Assembly: GCA_025200525.1 (NCBI GenBank)
Contig: CM045759.1
Location: 4,836,001 to 4,900,000 of the forward strand
Source of the DNA: Camellia lanceoleosa
Lineage: Eukaryota > Streptophyta > Magnoliopsida > Ericales > Theaceae
Reading direction: 5' to 3'
DNA: 64,000 bases
In this document: in pieces, positions 12,066-24,564 of the stretch
Layout of the letters: each line of letters begins with the position of its first letter
Numbering within the stretch: the stretch's first letter is position 1
Notes under the pieces: model-generated
What the model saw: the letters and a program-made list of their open reading frames with translations, nothing else
Told to the model about the DNA's origin: nothing
Databases searched by the model: none
Program-made: the position numbers and the translations under genes

Positions 12066-12420
12066 CAGCCCTGTAGATGTTCCAAAGATAATTTGGCAAG
12101 TTGTGGATTCTGTCGCAAAAGCAAACAATCCACATGCAGCATTACCATTCGGCCTCCTCGTGACTGATATGCTACTTGAGCTTCGTGTACCGACTCGACC
12201 AGATGATGAATGGAAGGAGTAGGCTGTGTCCATATTGAACCGGATAGAGTTGCAGCACAAGAAAGACATGAGGAAGGTCAAGTTAGAACTAAAACAAATG
12301 CGGAAAGCCTTATGTGGTGAAGATTTTGAGAATTCAACTAGTTCTAATGACAGTGAGCAGGAATCTAATGGGTCCAACCATGATGACAGCCAACAAATGG
12401 ACACAGACAATGATGGTTGA
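12066..12420 (+). pseudogene. Hypothetical plant-transposon-associated protein fragment
   Basis: Following an AG acceptor-like site, one frame reads 'VPKIIWQVVDSVAKANNPHA', 'ALPFGLLVTDMLLELRV', a stop at 12222, then 'SILNRIELQHKKDMRKVKLE' and a Ser/Asn/Asp-rich acidic tail to the TGA at 12418. 'LPFGLLVTDML' followed by a basic coiled stretch loosely resembles the C-terminal part of so-called putative plant transposon proteins, but I cannot name a family with confidence. It lies between the FAR1-like gene and the Ulp1-like gene and may be a third coding piece of the same element. The single stop (TAG where 'WKE-A' is read) is the only obvious lesion. Confidence 0.4.
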
Positions 12421-12454
12421 ACAAAGTTTGCAATACCAATGATTTAGCTGACAT

Positions 12455-12600
12455 TGTTACCTTTTTTTTGCATACAGTGTTACTTTTTTGTGCAGAAAAT
12501 GTTAACTTTTTTTTTACAAACAATGGTACTTTTTTGTGCAAACAGTGGTGGTACTTTGTTCATCCCATACTTTTGCGAACAGTGTTACTTTTTGTCCCAT
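12455..12600. repeat. Short degenerate tandem repeat, about 30-bp unit, 4-5 units
   Basis: The motif '(a)cagtgttacttttttgtgc' or close variants recurs at about 12474, 12502, 12530 and 12574, just after the 3' end of the hypothetical fragment. Confidence 0.6.
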
Positions 12601-13648
12601 TTATTATGAAAAGAAAATTGAAACAATGTTAGAATTCATGGATGGCTTATGTGGTGGACAACATTTGGATGGTTTATGTCAACAATATCATTTAGTATGA
12701 TGCTTCAACATTTTTGATTGCCATGTCCAATTATTTTATTTTTTTTCAATGCCAATGATGTATGTACAGCTTGCTGAAATTTATGGATACCAATCGACTA
12801 CACAGTTGATACATCGATTCCAAAACGTAGTATGATATTTATGCGCAGAATGTGATTAACAAATATAGTTCGTTAGATTTCTTAGACGTTCTTTTTTTCT
12901 AAGTCGTTAAAGGATACATTAGGTGTTGTTTACTAGCAAGGAAATGTAGGTCATCTGTTGCTTTTTTGTAGCAAATACTGTCATTGTTCTTGCTATTTTT
13001 AAAATTTATAAAGAACAACCTTTGCGCGCCTTCTAAGTGGGGAGATGACATGAATTATCACTTTCTCTGCATGAACAATATATATTTTATTTAATTTTCT
13101 TTTTTTGGTTCATTTTATGTGTGTTTTCTTAAATGTAAAATTTAGAAAATGTATTAGTTATTTTGTTACCCTGCCAAGGACTAGTCCTCTTACACTTTTA
13201 ACATTTGCAATGTGTACATGATAGTATACACTAATGGCACAATTTTAGTTGGACATGAACTGATTATGCAACAAAAATTATGTTGTACTATATATGTACC
13301 AATGCATGGACTCGTAATCCAGTTTTCAAAACAGTTTCCCCACTAACTAATGGGTACATGTGTGTAATTTTTGATGGATTGTAAAAGTAAAAACCAAGAG
13401 TAATGTGATACAGTTAAATATCATATATTGTTTCATCACCCCAATCTTCAGCAACAATATAGATTCCATACAAATTGGAACCCAAAAAATAATATGCTTT
13501 TTCAATCGTTCACAAAACACTACCAAACTAGGTTAGTTTAGTCATCCATGTTTCTTTAACCATCTAAGATGTTCATAATTGTGACTAAGCATAGTGCCAA
13601 AAGTACGGTTAGGCAAATCAATCTTTTTGCAACCAGCCATGATTTCAA
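12601..13648. other. Non-coding AT-rich spacer between the convergent genes
   Basis: No coding similarity is visible on either strand. It lies between the 3' ends of the FAR1-like (+) and Ulp1-like (-) genes. Confidence 0.4.
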
Positions 13649-16600
13649 TCAAACTTTCTTTTTCCTTCTAGCCTTCTGGAGCCTAGAGTACCTGTTACAA
13701 AAGAAATTACATTCAGTAAGTAATCAGCTGAGTTTATGAAGGGCATAAGTTGTTCATGGTTTGGGGACGTACCTCTCTTTGTATTGTTTGAGCCTATTCA
13801 TAACCTCAATATAAATACGGTTAGATGAATCATTCACTACGTCAACTAGTAGCCTAAACCTTTCCAGTTTATCAAACTAAGGAAACAAAACAAAAAAATT
13901 ACATCAACAATACCATCATATGACATTGTAATTGCAATAGTGTAATTATGTGGTTAACATTGAACCGTCACCTTGTGTACGCCGGTCGGCATAACAACAC
14001 CTTGCATATACTTCATGACAAACATACCACAGTCATAGCTTCATGACAACATACATATGAATGTCAAACTTGTGTGTAATGTTAATAAAAGAGTCAAAAT
14101 TGAATATCGAATGAAGAAATTTAAGAATACCTATCGGTTTTATGTTGGAGGCAAGTGTCTTTCAACCTCTCTAATTCAAACTCCTTCACATTTGCAACAT
14201 AAAGGTCTCCAAAATATTGTTGCAATAACAAATGCATTGTTTGAACCTATGCATGAATATTGTAAGATAGGTTGTGCTGATTGTTTTTTTTTTTTAAAAA
14301 AAAAAAAAAATTATTAAACGACTTACCAATTTCCTTGCCATTAATTCATGACGTTTGTCATTTGTCAGGCTAGGACTCGAGTCAAATATATAAGCCATGC
14401 GATGTGCCATATCTATGTTGACACAAAACCAATGTTCTTCATTGTCGTTCACCGGAATATATATCTAAGTGACAATAATAAAAAAAGGGTCATGCAACGT
14501 TGCCTAACCAGTTTACAAAAATTAAAAACTACAAAATAATGACGACGTTGATACCCTAAAAAACTTAATAAATAATTAAAAAATTTGTAAAATGGAGGGG
14601 ATATTTATAATAATCCTGCAAAATGGAAGAATGCTTGACACATTACTTGTTGACAGGCATGAAGCTTCCCAGTGTATCGAGACTCCCCAAAATATTCGTC
14701 ACATAGCTTTGCATGGTCCGCCCCATTCATAATATGTTGCTACAATTGATAATGCACAAGTATATATCAATAAGTATACATGAATAACCAAACATAAACA
14801 TGACACAGTAGACTACTCACCGATACATACGTGGGAAAGTACCACGTCCTATGACACTTATCGGGGAAGAGCCTTCTTTGTGCATTTGTCAATTGTGCTA
14901 CAACTAAATTAACTCTGAAATACATGCATCAAATAATAATTTCAAACCTATATCCTTAAAAATGACATCACATAGCAATATTGATGCATGAAATGAACAC
15001 TTACGGAACCACAAATCCATGTTTTTGGTTGTAATGAGCACAAATCGAATCGGGTGGCAAATTCAACTGGCGTGTAAAACAACTCCATGTCCACAATATC
15101 CTCACTGCATCATGTAGAAATTGAAGAGTTGCACTTATTGGTGATGGAGAGGAACATACAAACGCAATAAAATTACCTGCTTTCCAAATCCTTATCGAAA
15201 CAATAAGCCTTCACAATTTGTTCCTCAGCAGATAAAGGACATGGCCTCACAATTTGTGTAGTAGATGACTTGTGAATTTAACCGAACACATAAACAATAA
15301 AATGTCAAACTTCTTGCAGTGCATTAAAATAAGGGGATTGTAGATCGAGAACAGTAATGAAATTAGTAATAACCTCGATGGCAGTAGCAGATGCTTCAAA
15401 ATTGAGGCCAAGTAGTTTTCCAAGTAAGTTCAAACTCTAAAAAAAATTACAACGAACAATAAATAATGAAAAATCCTAAAATATATTTACAGGAATAGTA
15501 ACATTGTATAACACATATATTATGTACATGACTTACTTGATCAAACTTATCCTCCTTTGTATCGAGAGATGAATCTGATTCATCTAAATGAAGCTTTGTC
15601 TTCGTTGGTACTTTCTGATTGGCTTTCCTTTTCTTACCAGCAATGGTTGTAAAAGGTGACTGTATGTCCACCCGCGTATCCGAATGTTGAGTGCAAGGAC
15701 CGCCATATGGACCAGTGGATGAACTAGATTCATCAATAAGTTGGAGTTTTGGGATTTTCTTTCTTCGGTTGTTGTTCAATCTTACCTTCATTTTGTTCTT
15801 CGCTTGTTTGGTTTGCTCATGAAGATGGGCATCCAATTTCAAGATGGATGGTGTGAGCGGAATTCTATTTTCCTCTATGTTCTCTAATGCTACAACAATA
15901 TTAGGTTTTGGCGAGTGTATTGGTCTCATGTTCAATCAGAGGTACAACCATAGATTCAACCACAACATTAGGTTTTGGCACAGTATAGGGTGACATGTTC
16001 ATCTATAGGCACAACTGTGAGATTCTACCACAACTCCAGTGCAACTATGCCGACTTTACATGTATGCGTGGTTGTGCCCCACTTCCTGTTGTTGTGACAT
16101 TTGCAGTGGCTCACATTTGTCCATGACCTTCGGCATGGAAGAATTAGTTATTCCACTTTTAACAATAACAACTAGTTCTTCCAAAACACTTTTCATGTCA
16201 CAAACAAATGTCTCAATTTTTGAAATCCGAATATCATTGATATGTTTCATTTCCTTGCTTTGCACAAATGGTTGCATTTGGTCGTCAACAACAAAATTAA
16301 CATCAACCTATTTATAGACACATCGGAAACAATTTAGTTTTCCATTTCAACAAGAAAAATAACAAACAAAAACCAAACATGAAAGGAAGGTTACGGTAAG
16401 GATGACCTTCTCATTATGGTAACCTCCTGAATTTTGGAATAGTTTCAGTGTCGCCTTGATTTCTGCATCACCCCAATCAGCCAAGGAGGGGATCGAACGA
16501 GCACGACCAACATCACAACCACTAGGAGCAACACGATCAAAGTAAAACAACTGCATCACAAAAATGTATTAATTTAACATGTACTATGTAATGAAAAAGG

Positions 16601-17695
16601 CATTGAAGTCAAGTATTTGTAACAAAACAATTTGTAATTGGTTAGAAGCATACCATTATAAGAAATAAGCATCCATTTGGTTGTGAGTGACTTTTTGAAT
16701 TGTACTTGCATAAACCACGAACAAAGAATTGAAGAGTGAACTTTGACCAATTATAATCCTTCATGCCATCCACATTCTGAACGAGTTGAATGAATGATTG
16801 TTTAACAGCATCCTTTGTGGTTGGGCATAAGAAGGCACCTAATATGTATAGGGCAAATATCCTAGTAAATTCTTCTCCAGCTCCCTCTGTTTTGGTCAAA
16901 TACTCTCTCAAAGCATTCAGTTTGATAGCTCCTTGGACAACTCCAAGTTCTTCAAATAGCTTGGGAAATGCTTGTGAAGATTTTTTTAGTTCTATTGTTT
17001 TGCCTTCGGCAGGAATGCCCAATAACTTGTGAACGTCTAGTTCAGTAAGGAGGAGTCGTCGCCCATGAACATTCAACGAAAAAGTTTTGGGATCAAATTT
17101 CTGAACCAACCATTCGCAGAGGTCATGATCAAGCTTTGTACATCTGAGATTCAAGAGCCCCCCTAACCCACTACTACTAACTGCATCACGTTGTTCCATG
17201 CTCAATCTTCTTATTATTTTAACAATTGATCTCATGGCAATTCGTGTTTGGAAATGCCACTGAGAAAGAATATAGTGGGTATTAGAATAATTTAAGAAAG
17301 ACACTTTAAATAACTTCATAATAGTGTGTGAATCAATTTTTGTGAGACTATGAAAATACAAACATGTTATTACAATGTGTGAAATATGTCATAATAAAAC
17401 AATAAATTGTTGTTCTCTTTGTATTTCACCTTTCTTGGTTTTGTGGGAAGGGGACCTTCCAACTTGGCTTGCTTATCAACAGTCCACCTATCCATCTTTT
17501 TGTACTCCTTGTCTTCCTTCAGTCGGGTTCTCCATTGATGTCCTATGTCCTTCTTCATCTACATTGCCGCGAAAGTAAATAAAAGTGATGCAAGTAGCAC
17601 ATAAAAGGCAAAGATAATATAAAATATGCAAACAGTATGTGGTAGGTAGGCAATGTGCAAACCGTGTCGGTAACTGTTATTTGTGCTTCTTCCAT
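13649..17695 (-). pseudogene. Ulp1-like C48 cysteine protease gene, 14 exons, nearly complete but probably damaged
   Basis: Ulp1/SENP proteases cleave ubiquitin-like (SUMO) conjugates; plant transposons often carry such genes. Minus-strand exons: 17695-17663 (Met start; in-frame stop upstream), 17558-17430, 17259-16654 ('LRCTKLDHDLCEWLVQKF', 'LLGIPAEGKT'), 16550-16407 ('LFYFDRVAPSGCDVG'), 16307-about 16056, about 15935-15537 (basic, Ser-rich), 15436-15374, 15268-15177, 15104-15005 ('DIVDMELFYTP', 'SLQPKTWIC'), 14914-14821, 14739-14647, 14464-14327 ('IYIPVNDNEEHWFCVNIDM', 'YIFDSSPS'), 14246-14131, 14038-13972 ('YDCGMFVMKYM'), 13876-13773 and 13691-13649 (stop). These are 14 well-bounded exons plus two linker pieces whose boundaries are uncertain. 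Catalytic His (HWF), Asp (FDSS) and Cys (DCGMF) are all present. Most exon phases join exactly. Problems are a stop or frame slips between 15930 and 16060, and a one-base phase mismatch between exons 15005 and 14914. Confidence 0.85.
14976..15006 (+). repeat. 31-bp direct repeat, copy B, across a splice donor of the Ulp1-like gene
   Basis: Identical to 11683-11713. Because this copy is embedded in a working-looking exon/intron border, it is likely the source and copy A the derivative. Confidence 0.93.
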
Positions 17696-17699
17696 GCTT

Positions 17700-20600
17700 T
17701 TGTTTTCATCTTTGCTACAGGTTCAACCAAATGTATAGTAAGGGCTAATATTTAAACCTAACATAAAACATGTAATTAGAATAATACATTGAATAGTGTG
17801 AAGAAATAATACTTGTAGAAGAAGAATGCTGGTGTAAATCGTTTGTGTATGCAAGGTTTGTTGCTTCCTTCGCTCATTGTGTATTGTTGTATATTATCTA
17901 CATAAGCAAAGGTGAAATAATCATATGAGACAAAATCAAGTTAGTAAATGCAAGAAAAAGTACACACGAAAAGACAGGTAATGATAAATACAACCCCTTC
18001 CTTATTTGAGAGATATATACTATGAATACAATAAAACCAATGTACTGATTAGTTTTATTTAGTTGACGCAATAATACAAGCACACACTAGTTGCAGCTGA
18101 TGACTTGATGGGGACTGTTACTACCGTCTAATGTTTTCTCTAATTTCATGTGTTGAAGAACATCTAGTCCTTAAAATGTAGCAGACTGATGACTTAATAA
18201 CAGAAAATCCAAGTACAAGCACAGTGAGAGTTAAAATGTAGCACGTTATGTTCTGTGGCACCAAATGCCAAAATTCTATTTTCTAAAAGCCAATTTGATC
18301 TCAAAAAAGGGAAAGAGAATGATGAGGAGGAAATATAGAGAAAAGAATAGGATTTAAAATTCCATTCTCCAATGTCAATTTTGAAATGAATCTTCAAAGT
18401 GATATTTTCCATCCCTCTCCATTTTTTAAGGGAAAATTAGTGAAAATCCCATGGCATTAACTTGTTCCCATGACTTGTTTGTTAATCTGTAAAGTCCCAT
18501 TTTACAAATTGTTTGGAAGCGTAAATAGGTCCCATTTTATAAATATTTGGAAGTTGGAATCACTAACTTTGTTTGTTAGGTATAACAAATTCATGATGGT
18601 ACAATTGGAAACCCAGAAAAAATCACAAAAAAAGAAAAAGTTGTTAAAGCTTGGACTATTTACATAATCACATGACGACGAACGAGGGACGCAGTGGATA
18701 CCCATTTTGCCTCGTTGACTTCGGTAGTTGATTATAGTGAGAGTGGCATTTTGGATCAATGCTCATTGGAAGGGGTGTTCTTATTCAGTCCAGGATCTGC
18801 AACTTGCGACCAAATCGAGTCAAATAATGTTTAAAGTCTGGTGGTGTTCTTTGCCGCTTTAAGTTCTTTGTGGGTAGATCTTCATTGTTCTTCTCTCTGT
18901 TTTGGGCCATTTCTTTGCTGCTCGTTCATACCAAATATATGTAGCTTAGGGATTGTTGTGGGTAGCTTAGGGACCTGCGGCTAAGTTGTTTTCAGTCTCG
19001 GATGGGTATATGTAGCTTATTGAGGTCCTCTGTTGCTCTCATTTTTTAACTCCAAATCATTCTCTTCCAATTCAAGGATTGTACAAATTCATGACTATCA
19101 TAAATAAAATTTTAAAAATAACTACTCCAGCGACAATGAGTCTGGTTTTGGTGCGCTATAAACTAGTCTCTCCCTTCATAACTTTTCAAAATTTTTTGTG
19201 GTTTCACTATTTCTTGAGTTGAGAGTTTGTAGTTATACTATGTTAGATTTGACAATATGGGGTAAGACTATAATCAATGACTATTCTAGCAGAAATTAAG
19301 ATTACTTTGTTTCCTCTGTTTTTCCCTGGTTTTTTTGTTGAGTTTTTTTTTTCCCATTTATCTCTGTTTTCCCCTGTTTTTTTACTGCACAATCTGAAAT
19401 TCCTTTCACTTATCAATGACATAGAAATTTAAAACTCTAACCTACCTAGTATTGAGAAAAGTAAGAAAGGGATAGTAGAAGATTTTCAAGTTCAGAATTT
19501 TCTTATTCAAATGGGTATTGTATATGCAATATGAACAAAGACATGAGTATTTCATGATATTTAATTCTTCAAAAACAACTAAGTCACCAAAAAAAACAGC
19601 AAACCCTATACTCAAACAATATCAACAAAAACATACCATACGTCTCAACAAAAGCATGAAGGTGTTGGCTAGTAATGGTGGTGGCAGCAGCAACTGTGTG
19701 GTATCCAACAGAAGGAGTACACGGCTGTTAGAGAATAGGAGGCTGAGAAAGAGAGAATGGGAGAAAAGAAACGTGAGGGACAAGTGTTATAGCAATTGAT
19801 CTGAAGGGTTCCATTTGGGTGGGAGGTTTTGGGTTCCCAAATAGGCATTGGTTGAGTTTTTAGGAAGTTTTTAATATATTTTTTTTAAACAAAATATATG
19901 ATGATTGTAATGGAGGTGGATTAACTTCAGCCCACAATATGGACCGGACCGTGTTGTTTGGGCCTTCTTTCAATACAAAACCCTTTATTTTGTTCAGCGT
20001 TTTGTGTATTTTATTTTTAAAAAAAAAATTAGATTGATCAAAAAATTAAGCCAAAATCAAATAATATATGCGTAAAAAGTAATATTATTAATTTTTTTGC
20101 ATATTAGTAAAAAGTAATATTAGTAAAAAAAAAAAAAAAAAAAAGAAAAGTCAATACATTTCTCCTATTTTTGCATATTTATTAATTTTTTAAATATTTA
20201 ATTTTTAAAATATTTTTTCACAAATGTTTTACTGTTTAGATACATCTAAGTAAGGTGCATCTAAAAAACTAAAAAAATTACTTAAAATTTCAAAAATATT
20301 CACTAAAAACAAAAAAACACAAAAAGCAAAGAACTCAATTCTCAAAAAGGTGAATTCAAAAAACTGAAACCGAACACACTGATTAGATTCTTTTCAATTT
20401 GGTCGAAATTGTAACAAATGTTATAGTTCTGTGACGGAAAATGCCCCATGGGTCAAGTTCACCTAAATTTGTACCAAATCCTCTGCTGTAGACCACCTCA
20501 ACATGCAACCCTCCATTATAGAACCCTTCCATTTACTGCCTAGCATGAACCATCTATTTTGAAGTGTGAAAACAAAGGTCTCCAAGTGATCAAGGTATGA

Positions 20601-20955
20601 AAGTTAATTTTAAAAATTACAAAGTTTCCCTCAAAAGTTAGCAATTGGACCAAAGTAAGAAAAGACAAATAATGTAGTCATTAGGGTGGGTACAGTGAGA
20701 AACAATACATGTCTATGAATGAAAATACAATTTATTATTTTTAAAAAGGAGTACCGGTAAAAAGGTTGTCATCGTCTATGAGATAATAAGCAAGGGCTAA
20801 TACCAGTACATGCTAGAGTCATAAATGTGTCAAACTGATTCATAGGTGATGTCATCCTTTCGACATGAAGATAACATGACACTAGTAGCGGTAACAATGC
20901 TATTTTAGTGGTCTAAGTCAATGATGAAAGTTGTGTTTCAGTGGACCAAAGGACG
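17700..20955. other. AT-rich intergenic region, no gene recognised
   Basis: About 3.2 kb with long A and T runs (for example around 20120-20143). A small basic reading frame at 19518-19799 has no recognisable similarity. No terminal repeats or RNA genes were found. If the FAR1-like and Ulp1-like genes share one transposon, its right end should lie in this stretch, but I could not identify it. Confidence 0.4.
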
Positions 20956-20959
20956 TGAT

Positions 20960-21217
20960 TAATCAAAGCTTTTATGATTTTTGGGTGGGAAGTCTAAATT
21001 CTCCATAATTTGGCTCAATGTTGTGCCAATTACTGAGATCAAACCAAATCTTCATAATATTTTTGTGACAATTATAGAAATAGTACCTGGAAATGACAGG
21101 AGATGCCTCTTTTGGTTGGATATTTGGATTGGAAATCAGAGGCTTACAGATGTGTTCCCTAGATTGTTCTTCGTGTCTTTAGGTAAAATGGAGTCTCTTA
21201 CAAGTTTACTAGACTGA
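20960..21217 (+). pseudogene. Short LINE ORF2 C-terminal fragment
   Basis: The frame reads 'IVPGNDRRCLFWLDIWIGNQ' followed by 'RLTDVFPRLFFVSLGK'. This is the conserved GDG-(x)-FW-D-W-G...L...FPRLF segment found after the reverse transcriptase in plant L1 ORF2. Only about 75 residues remain, ending in a stop. Its neighbour at 22.9 kb has the same segment ('FWHDKWCGNTCLKNDFPFLL'), but the two differ enough to be separate insertions. Confidence 0.6.
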
Positions 21218-21225
21218 ACAGCATT

Positions 21226-21460
21226 GTGCCTTCGCCTCAACATTCAACTAGCAGAATGATTTCTTCACTGCAACATCCAATGTGCAATCTTGATCTTTGG
21301 TCTCGCTCCAAAGGGAGTTCATCCAATCAAGATTCCGCTATAGACGTTAGTGATTTTTCAGGACCGCCTAGTTTTCAATCAACTGAAATGTCCTGTGAAA
21401 ATTTGGACTATTCCCTCACATCACATGTTTCCAGGACTTCTGGCTTTTCCCAAACTTTGG
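21226..21460 (+). pseudogene. Ser-rich exon fragment, possibly from the U-box-type kinase linker
   Basis: One clean frame reads 'HSTSRMISSLQHPMCNLDLW', 'SSNQDSAIDVSDFSGPPSF' and 'SCENLDYSLTSHVSRTSGFS', ending at a plausible donor (TTTG|GTAAGTT) at 21460/21461. The Ser-rich composition and 'DFSGPPSFQS' style resemble the linker between the USP-like and kinase domains of U-box/USP-type receptor-like kinases. A kinase piece of that type sits 3 kb downstream at 24454. That assignment is an inference; the reading frame and donor are what I see. Confidence 0.35.
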
Positions 21461-21809
21461 TAAGTTCAATACAATGTAAATTCAGGTACAAGATATAATT
21501 ATTAATCAATGGGATCATAATTATGGATCATCTACCATGATTATCGATTATATCTTAATCAACAAATGGAGCACCCTTATTAAATGATCATGATAAGTAG
21601 TCTCATATTATATTTTATTTCTTATGGGTCTGACTTAGATTTGACCCAAGGATGTCTTGTAGTTGGTACTCACATTCAAATTCTTCTTCTGCCACAGTTT
21701 CCAAAACCCAATGTGAGACATTCTTCATAATTCTAATGTGTATTTATAATGTGTATTCATAATTCTAAAGTATTAACACACAGATTGAAGCAGTTCTACC
21801 CTTCATCAT

Positions 21810-23865
21810 TGGTGAAACACACACGCATTCATAGGTGGGAGGAACATCCTAGATGGGGTTTTCATTGCCAATGAAGTGGTGGATGGATGGAAAAAGTCCA
21901 AGAAGCTTGGCCTAATTTTAAAATTGGACTTGAAAAGCCTTTGATTCTGTGAACTGAATTTTATTCTCTCTCTGTCCAATTTTGGGTTTGGGAATAAATG
22001 GATTTGATGGATAAAATCTTGTATTTCCTCGGTTAGAATCTCCGTTCTTGTGAAGCGGTTCACCAACTACCGAATTCTCACCACAAAGAGGTCTTAGGCA
22101 GGCGACTGCTCTCACCTTTTATGTTCAATATTGTATTTGAAGGTCTTAACATGCTTTTGAGCAGAGCGATTAATCTTGGCATACTCGGAGGAGTGCTTGT
22201 TGGGTCAAAGGATGTTCTTTTATCTCATCTACAATTTGCGGGTGACTCAATTATCTTTTTCAAGCAGATTGGGACCAGATAGTGCTTATTAAAAGAGTTC
22301 TAAGATGCTTCAAGTTTTATCTGGTCTTAGAATAAATTACCACAAAAGTGTGGTATGTGGTGTTGGTGTGGATGATTCACTACGCTCTCCTTTGCAAAGC
22401 TCCTCAACCTGTCAAGTCCACCTACCTCTGAAATTCCTAGGTCTACCTCTTGGAGCCAACCCCGGAGAAAATCTACATGGAAACTCATGCTTGACAAAGT
22501 TAGATCCAAACTCGGGGTTGAAAAGAAAATCATTGTCTTTTGCGGTAGATTAACTCTAATCAAGTCCACCTTATGTAGTTTACCGGTTTATTTTCTCTCT
22601 TTATTTAAGATGCGGAAGGTGTGGCGAGAAATTGAGAGGATTGAATCGGCTTTTTATGGGGTGGAAATGACTTGAAAAGGAAAGTCCACTTAGTGAAATG
22701 GGGGGAGGCCGCAAAAAGCATTAATCAAGGGGGTCTGGGCATTAGAAGAATAAGAGATGTAAATGCATGTCTATTGCTTAAATGGTGGTGGAAATTCGGA
22801 ACTCAAATTAACTCTCTTTGGAGGAGGGCTATATGTAGCAAATACAAGATAGACCAAGCTTGTTGGAATCCACCGGTAAATTTCTCTTACAAACATTCTA
22901 GAGTTTGGAAAGACATCTTATCTATTGGGAATCATTGCAGTAATATTTTCAATTTTTATGTGGATAATTGTGAAATTAATGTGGGGGACGAAGCGAATTA
23001 AGTTTTGGCATGACAAATGGTGTGGCAACACTTGCCTTAAGAATGATTTTCCCTTCCTTTTAAATCTCTCAACTGATAAAGATGGATCTCTTCATCAATA
23101 TTTTGCAAGGAAAACCAGCCCAAACATTTGGAATTTTCCCATTAGAAGAGTGATGTTCTCTTGGGAAATGGAGGAAGAAACTAGTTTGCTTGAAGCCCTA
23201 ACTTCAAACCCTTCTCTGTCTCCTCACAAAGTATTTGCTATTTTTGGGCTTGTGCTTCAAAGAAGAAGCGGTGAGTTTTCGCTTCCTCAATGTACTCTTT
23301 CGGCAATTCCATCCTTGGTCCTCATCTTCCAATTTGCAATCATATCTCGAATAGAGTCATTCCACCTAAGGTTTCATTTTTCGTTGGTTGGCTTGGAAGA
23401 ACAAAATTAAGTCACAGCCAATTTTTGCTTAGAATTGGTATCTTAGATCCTTCTGCTTCCATCAGTTGCACCTTTTGTGGCTTTGTCTCTGAATCTGCTT
23501 CTCATGTCTTGCTCCACTGCCCCTTTTCATGGCTGATCTGGTCTTCAATTATTCACGAATGGGGGCTTTCTTGGTGCATTCAAGATTCAGTTGATGGCCT
23601 TCTCCAATGGTGGATGACTGTAAACTTCAATCACTTTGACATATTAATTTGGAGAGCTATCCCCCTCATTGTTCTTTGGTCGCTGTGGAAGTGTAGGAAC
23701 GAATGTATTTTCGAAGAGGCTCAACCAATATTTCAGATATGAGTGAATCTATTAAAATCAGAGCTGCACTATGGCTAAAAGCAACCATCAAGGACCTTCC
23801 CTTCTCAATTGATGACTTAACCTTCAATTGGAGACAAATCAGAGCTGGGAGTACAAATCATTAGA
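21810..23865 (+). mobile_element. L1-type LINE, copy 3, 5'-truncated and degenerate ORF2
   Basis: The segment begins inside the reverse transcriptase ('GGRNILDGVFIANEVVDGWK', 'LGLILKLDLKK') and continues through 'SPFMFNIVFEGLNMLL' and a mutated active site reading 'FAGDSIIF' where FADD is expected. Then come 'GLRINYHKSVVCGVGV', 'GRLTLIKSTLCSLPVYFLSL' and 'KWGEAAKSINQGGLGIRRIR'. The C-terminal zinc-binding zf-RVT region reads 'CTFCGFVSESASHVLLHCPF' with 'LIWRAIPLIVLWSLWKCRNE'. Frame shifts occur at several places, so several separate frames are needed. The end is taken after 'NWRQIRAGSTNH' and its stop at about 23864; I cannot define the 3' UTR or poly-A. It sits between two kinase-like fragments, so it probably inserted into captured or relic gene sequence. 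Confidence 0.85.
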
Positions 23866-24453
23866 TGGGCTGGTTGGTTGGGTCTTGTTACGTGCTGTTT
23901 CGCTATTTTTTAACTGAGGCGGTCGTGAAGAGGTTGGTGTATCTTTGTGTCTATCTGAGTATAGTGCTTTTGCCGTGTTACCCAAACTTGGTTGACCGGT
24001 TCTGCTATGCTATAATGTTATATGGGTGTATCTTTGTTACGCTATGTGGGCGATCCGAGGGTGTATCTTTGTCTGCTCGCTTTGGATGATGTGCCTTGGT
24101 CTGCAGTGGATTTTAGTACAAATACGAGGCAAGTTAGGAGGTGTGCTTCGTGTTTGGGTGATTTCATCTGTGCAAATTTGAAGCTTATCTGCGTGGATTC
24201 AAGGTCGTGGCTCGATCTGTTTTGTTACTTTGTTCGAAATGGTAGGCGTGGTTCAAATTTATTCTGCTTTCGGTGCTAACTGGAATGCAAATGGATTCGC
24301 TTTTCAGGTCGCCATCTTTGTTGGTTGCTATCTTGTCGAAGGAAGCGTTTTCAATTTTTATCTGGTTTTTAGTTTTTATGCTGTCCAAATTGTATTCACT
24401 TGTTCTGTTTTGTGAGACCATCTGGAATGCAAATGGGTTGAATTTTATGGGAA

Positions 24454-24564
24454 GGCTGTGAAGTTTATGAATACATGGAAAATGGCAGCTTAGAAGATAG
24501 GCTCTTCCGGAAAAACAACTCTCCTCCATTGCCATGGAAAACACGTTTCAGAATATCTGCCGAG
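24454..24564 (+). pseudogene. Receptor-like kinase exon fragment (U-box/USP-type), kinase subdomain V
   Basis: The frame reads 'CEVYEYMENGSLEDRLFRKN' followed by 'NSPPLPWKTRFRISAE'. This is the hinge and alphaD region of plant U-box- or USP-domain kinases (usual form VYEYM-NGSLEDRLFR...PPLPW..RFRI). No other kinase subdomains are present nearby: no Gly-rich loop, HRD or DFG. It is therefore an isolated exon piece of about 36 residues, not a gene. It most likely came with the other fragments in this region. Confidence 0.75.

Noticed and set aside
19518..19799. Small basic 93-residue frame
   Set aside because: No domain, splice signals or similarity, in an AT-rich region where chance frames are frequent.
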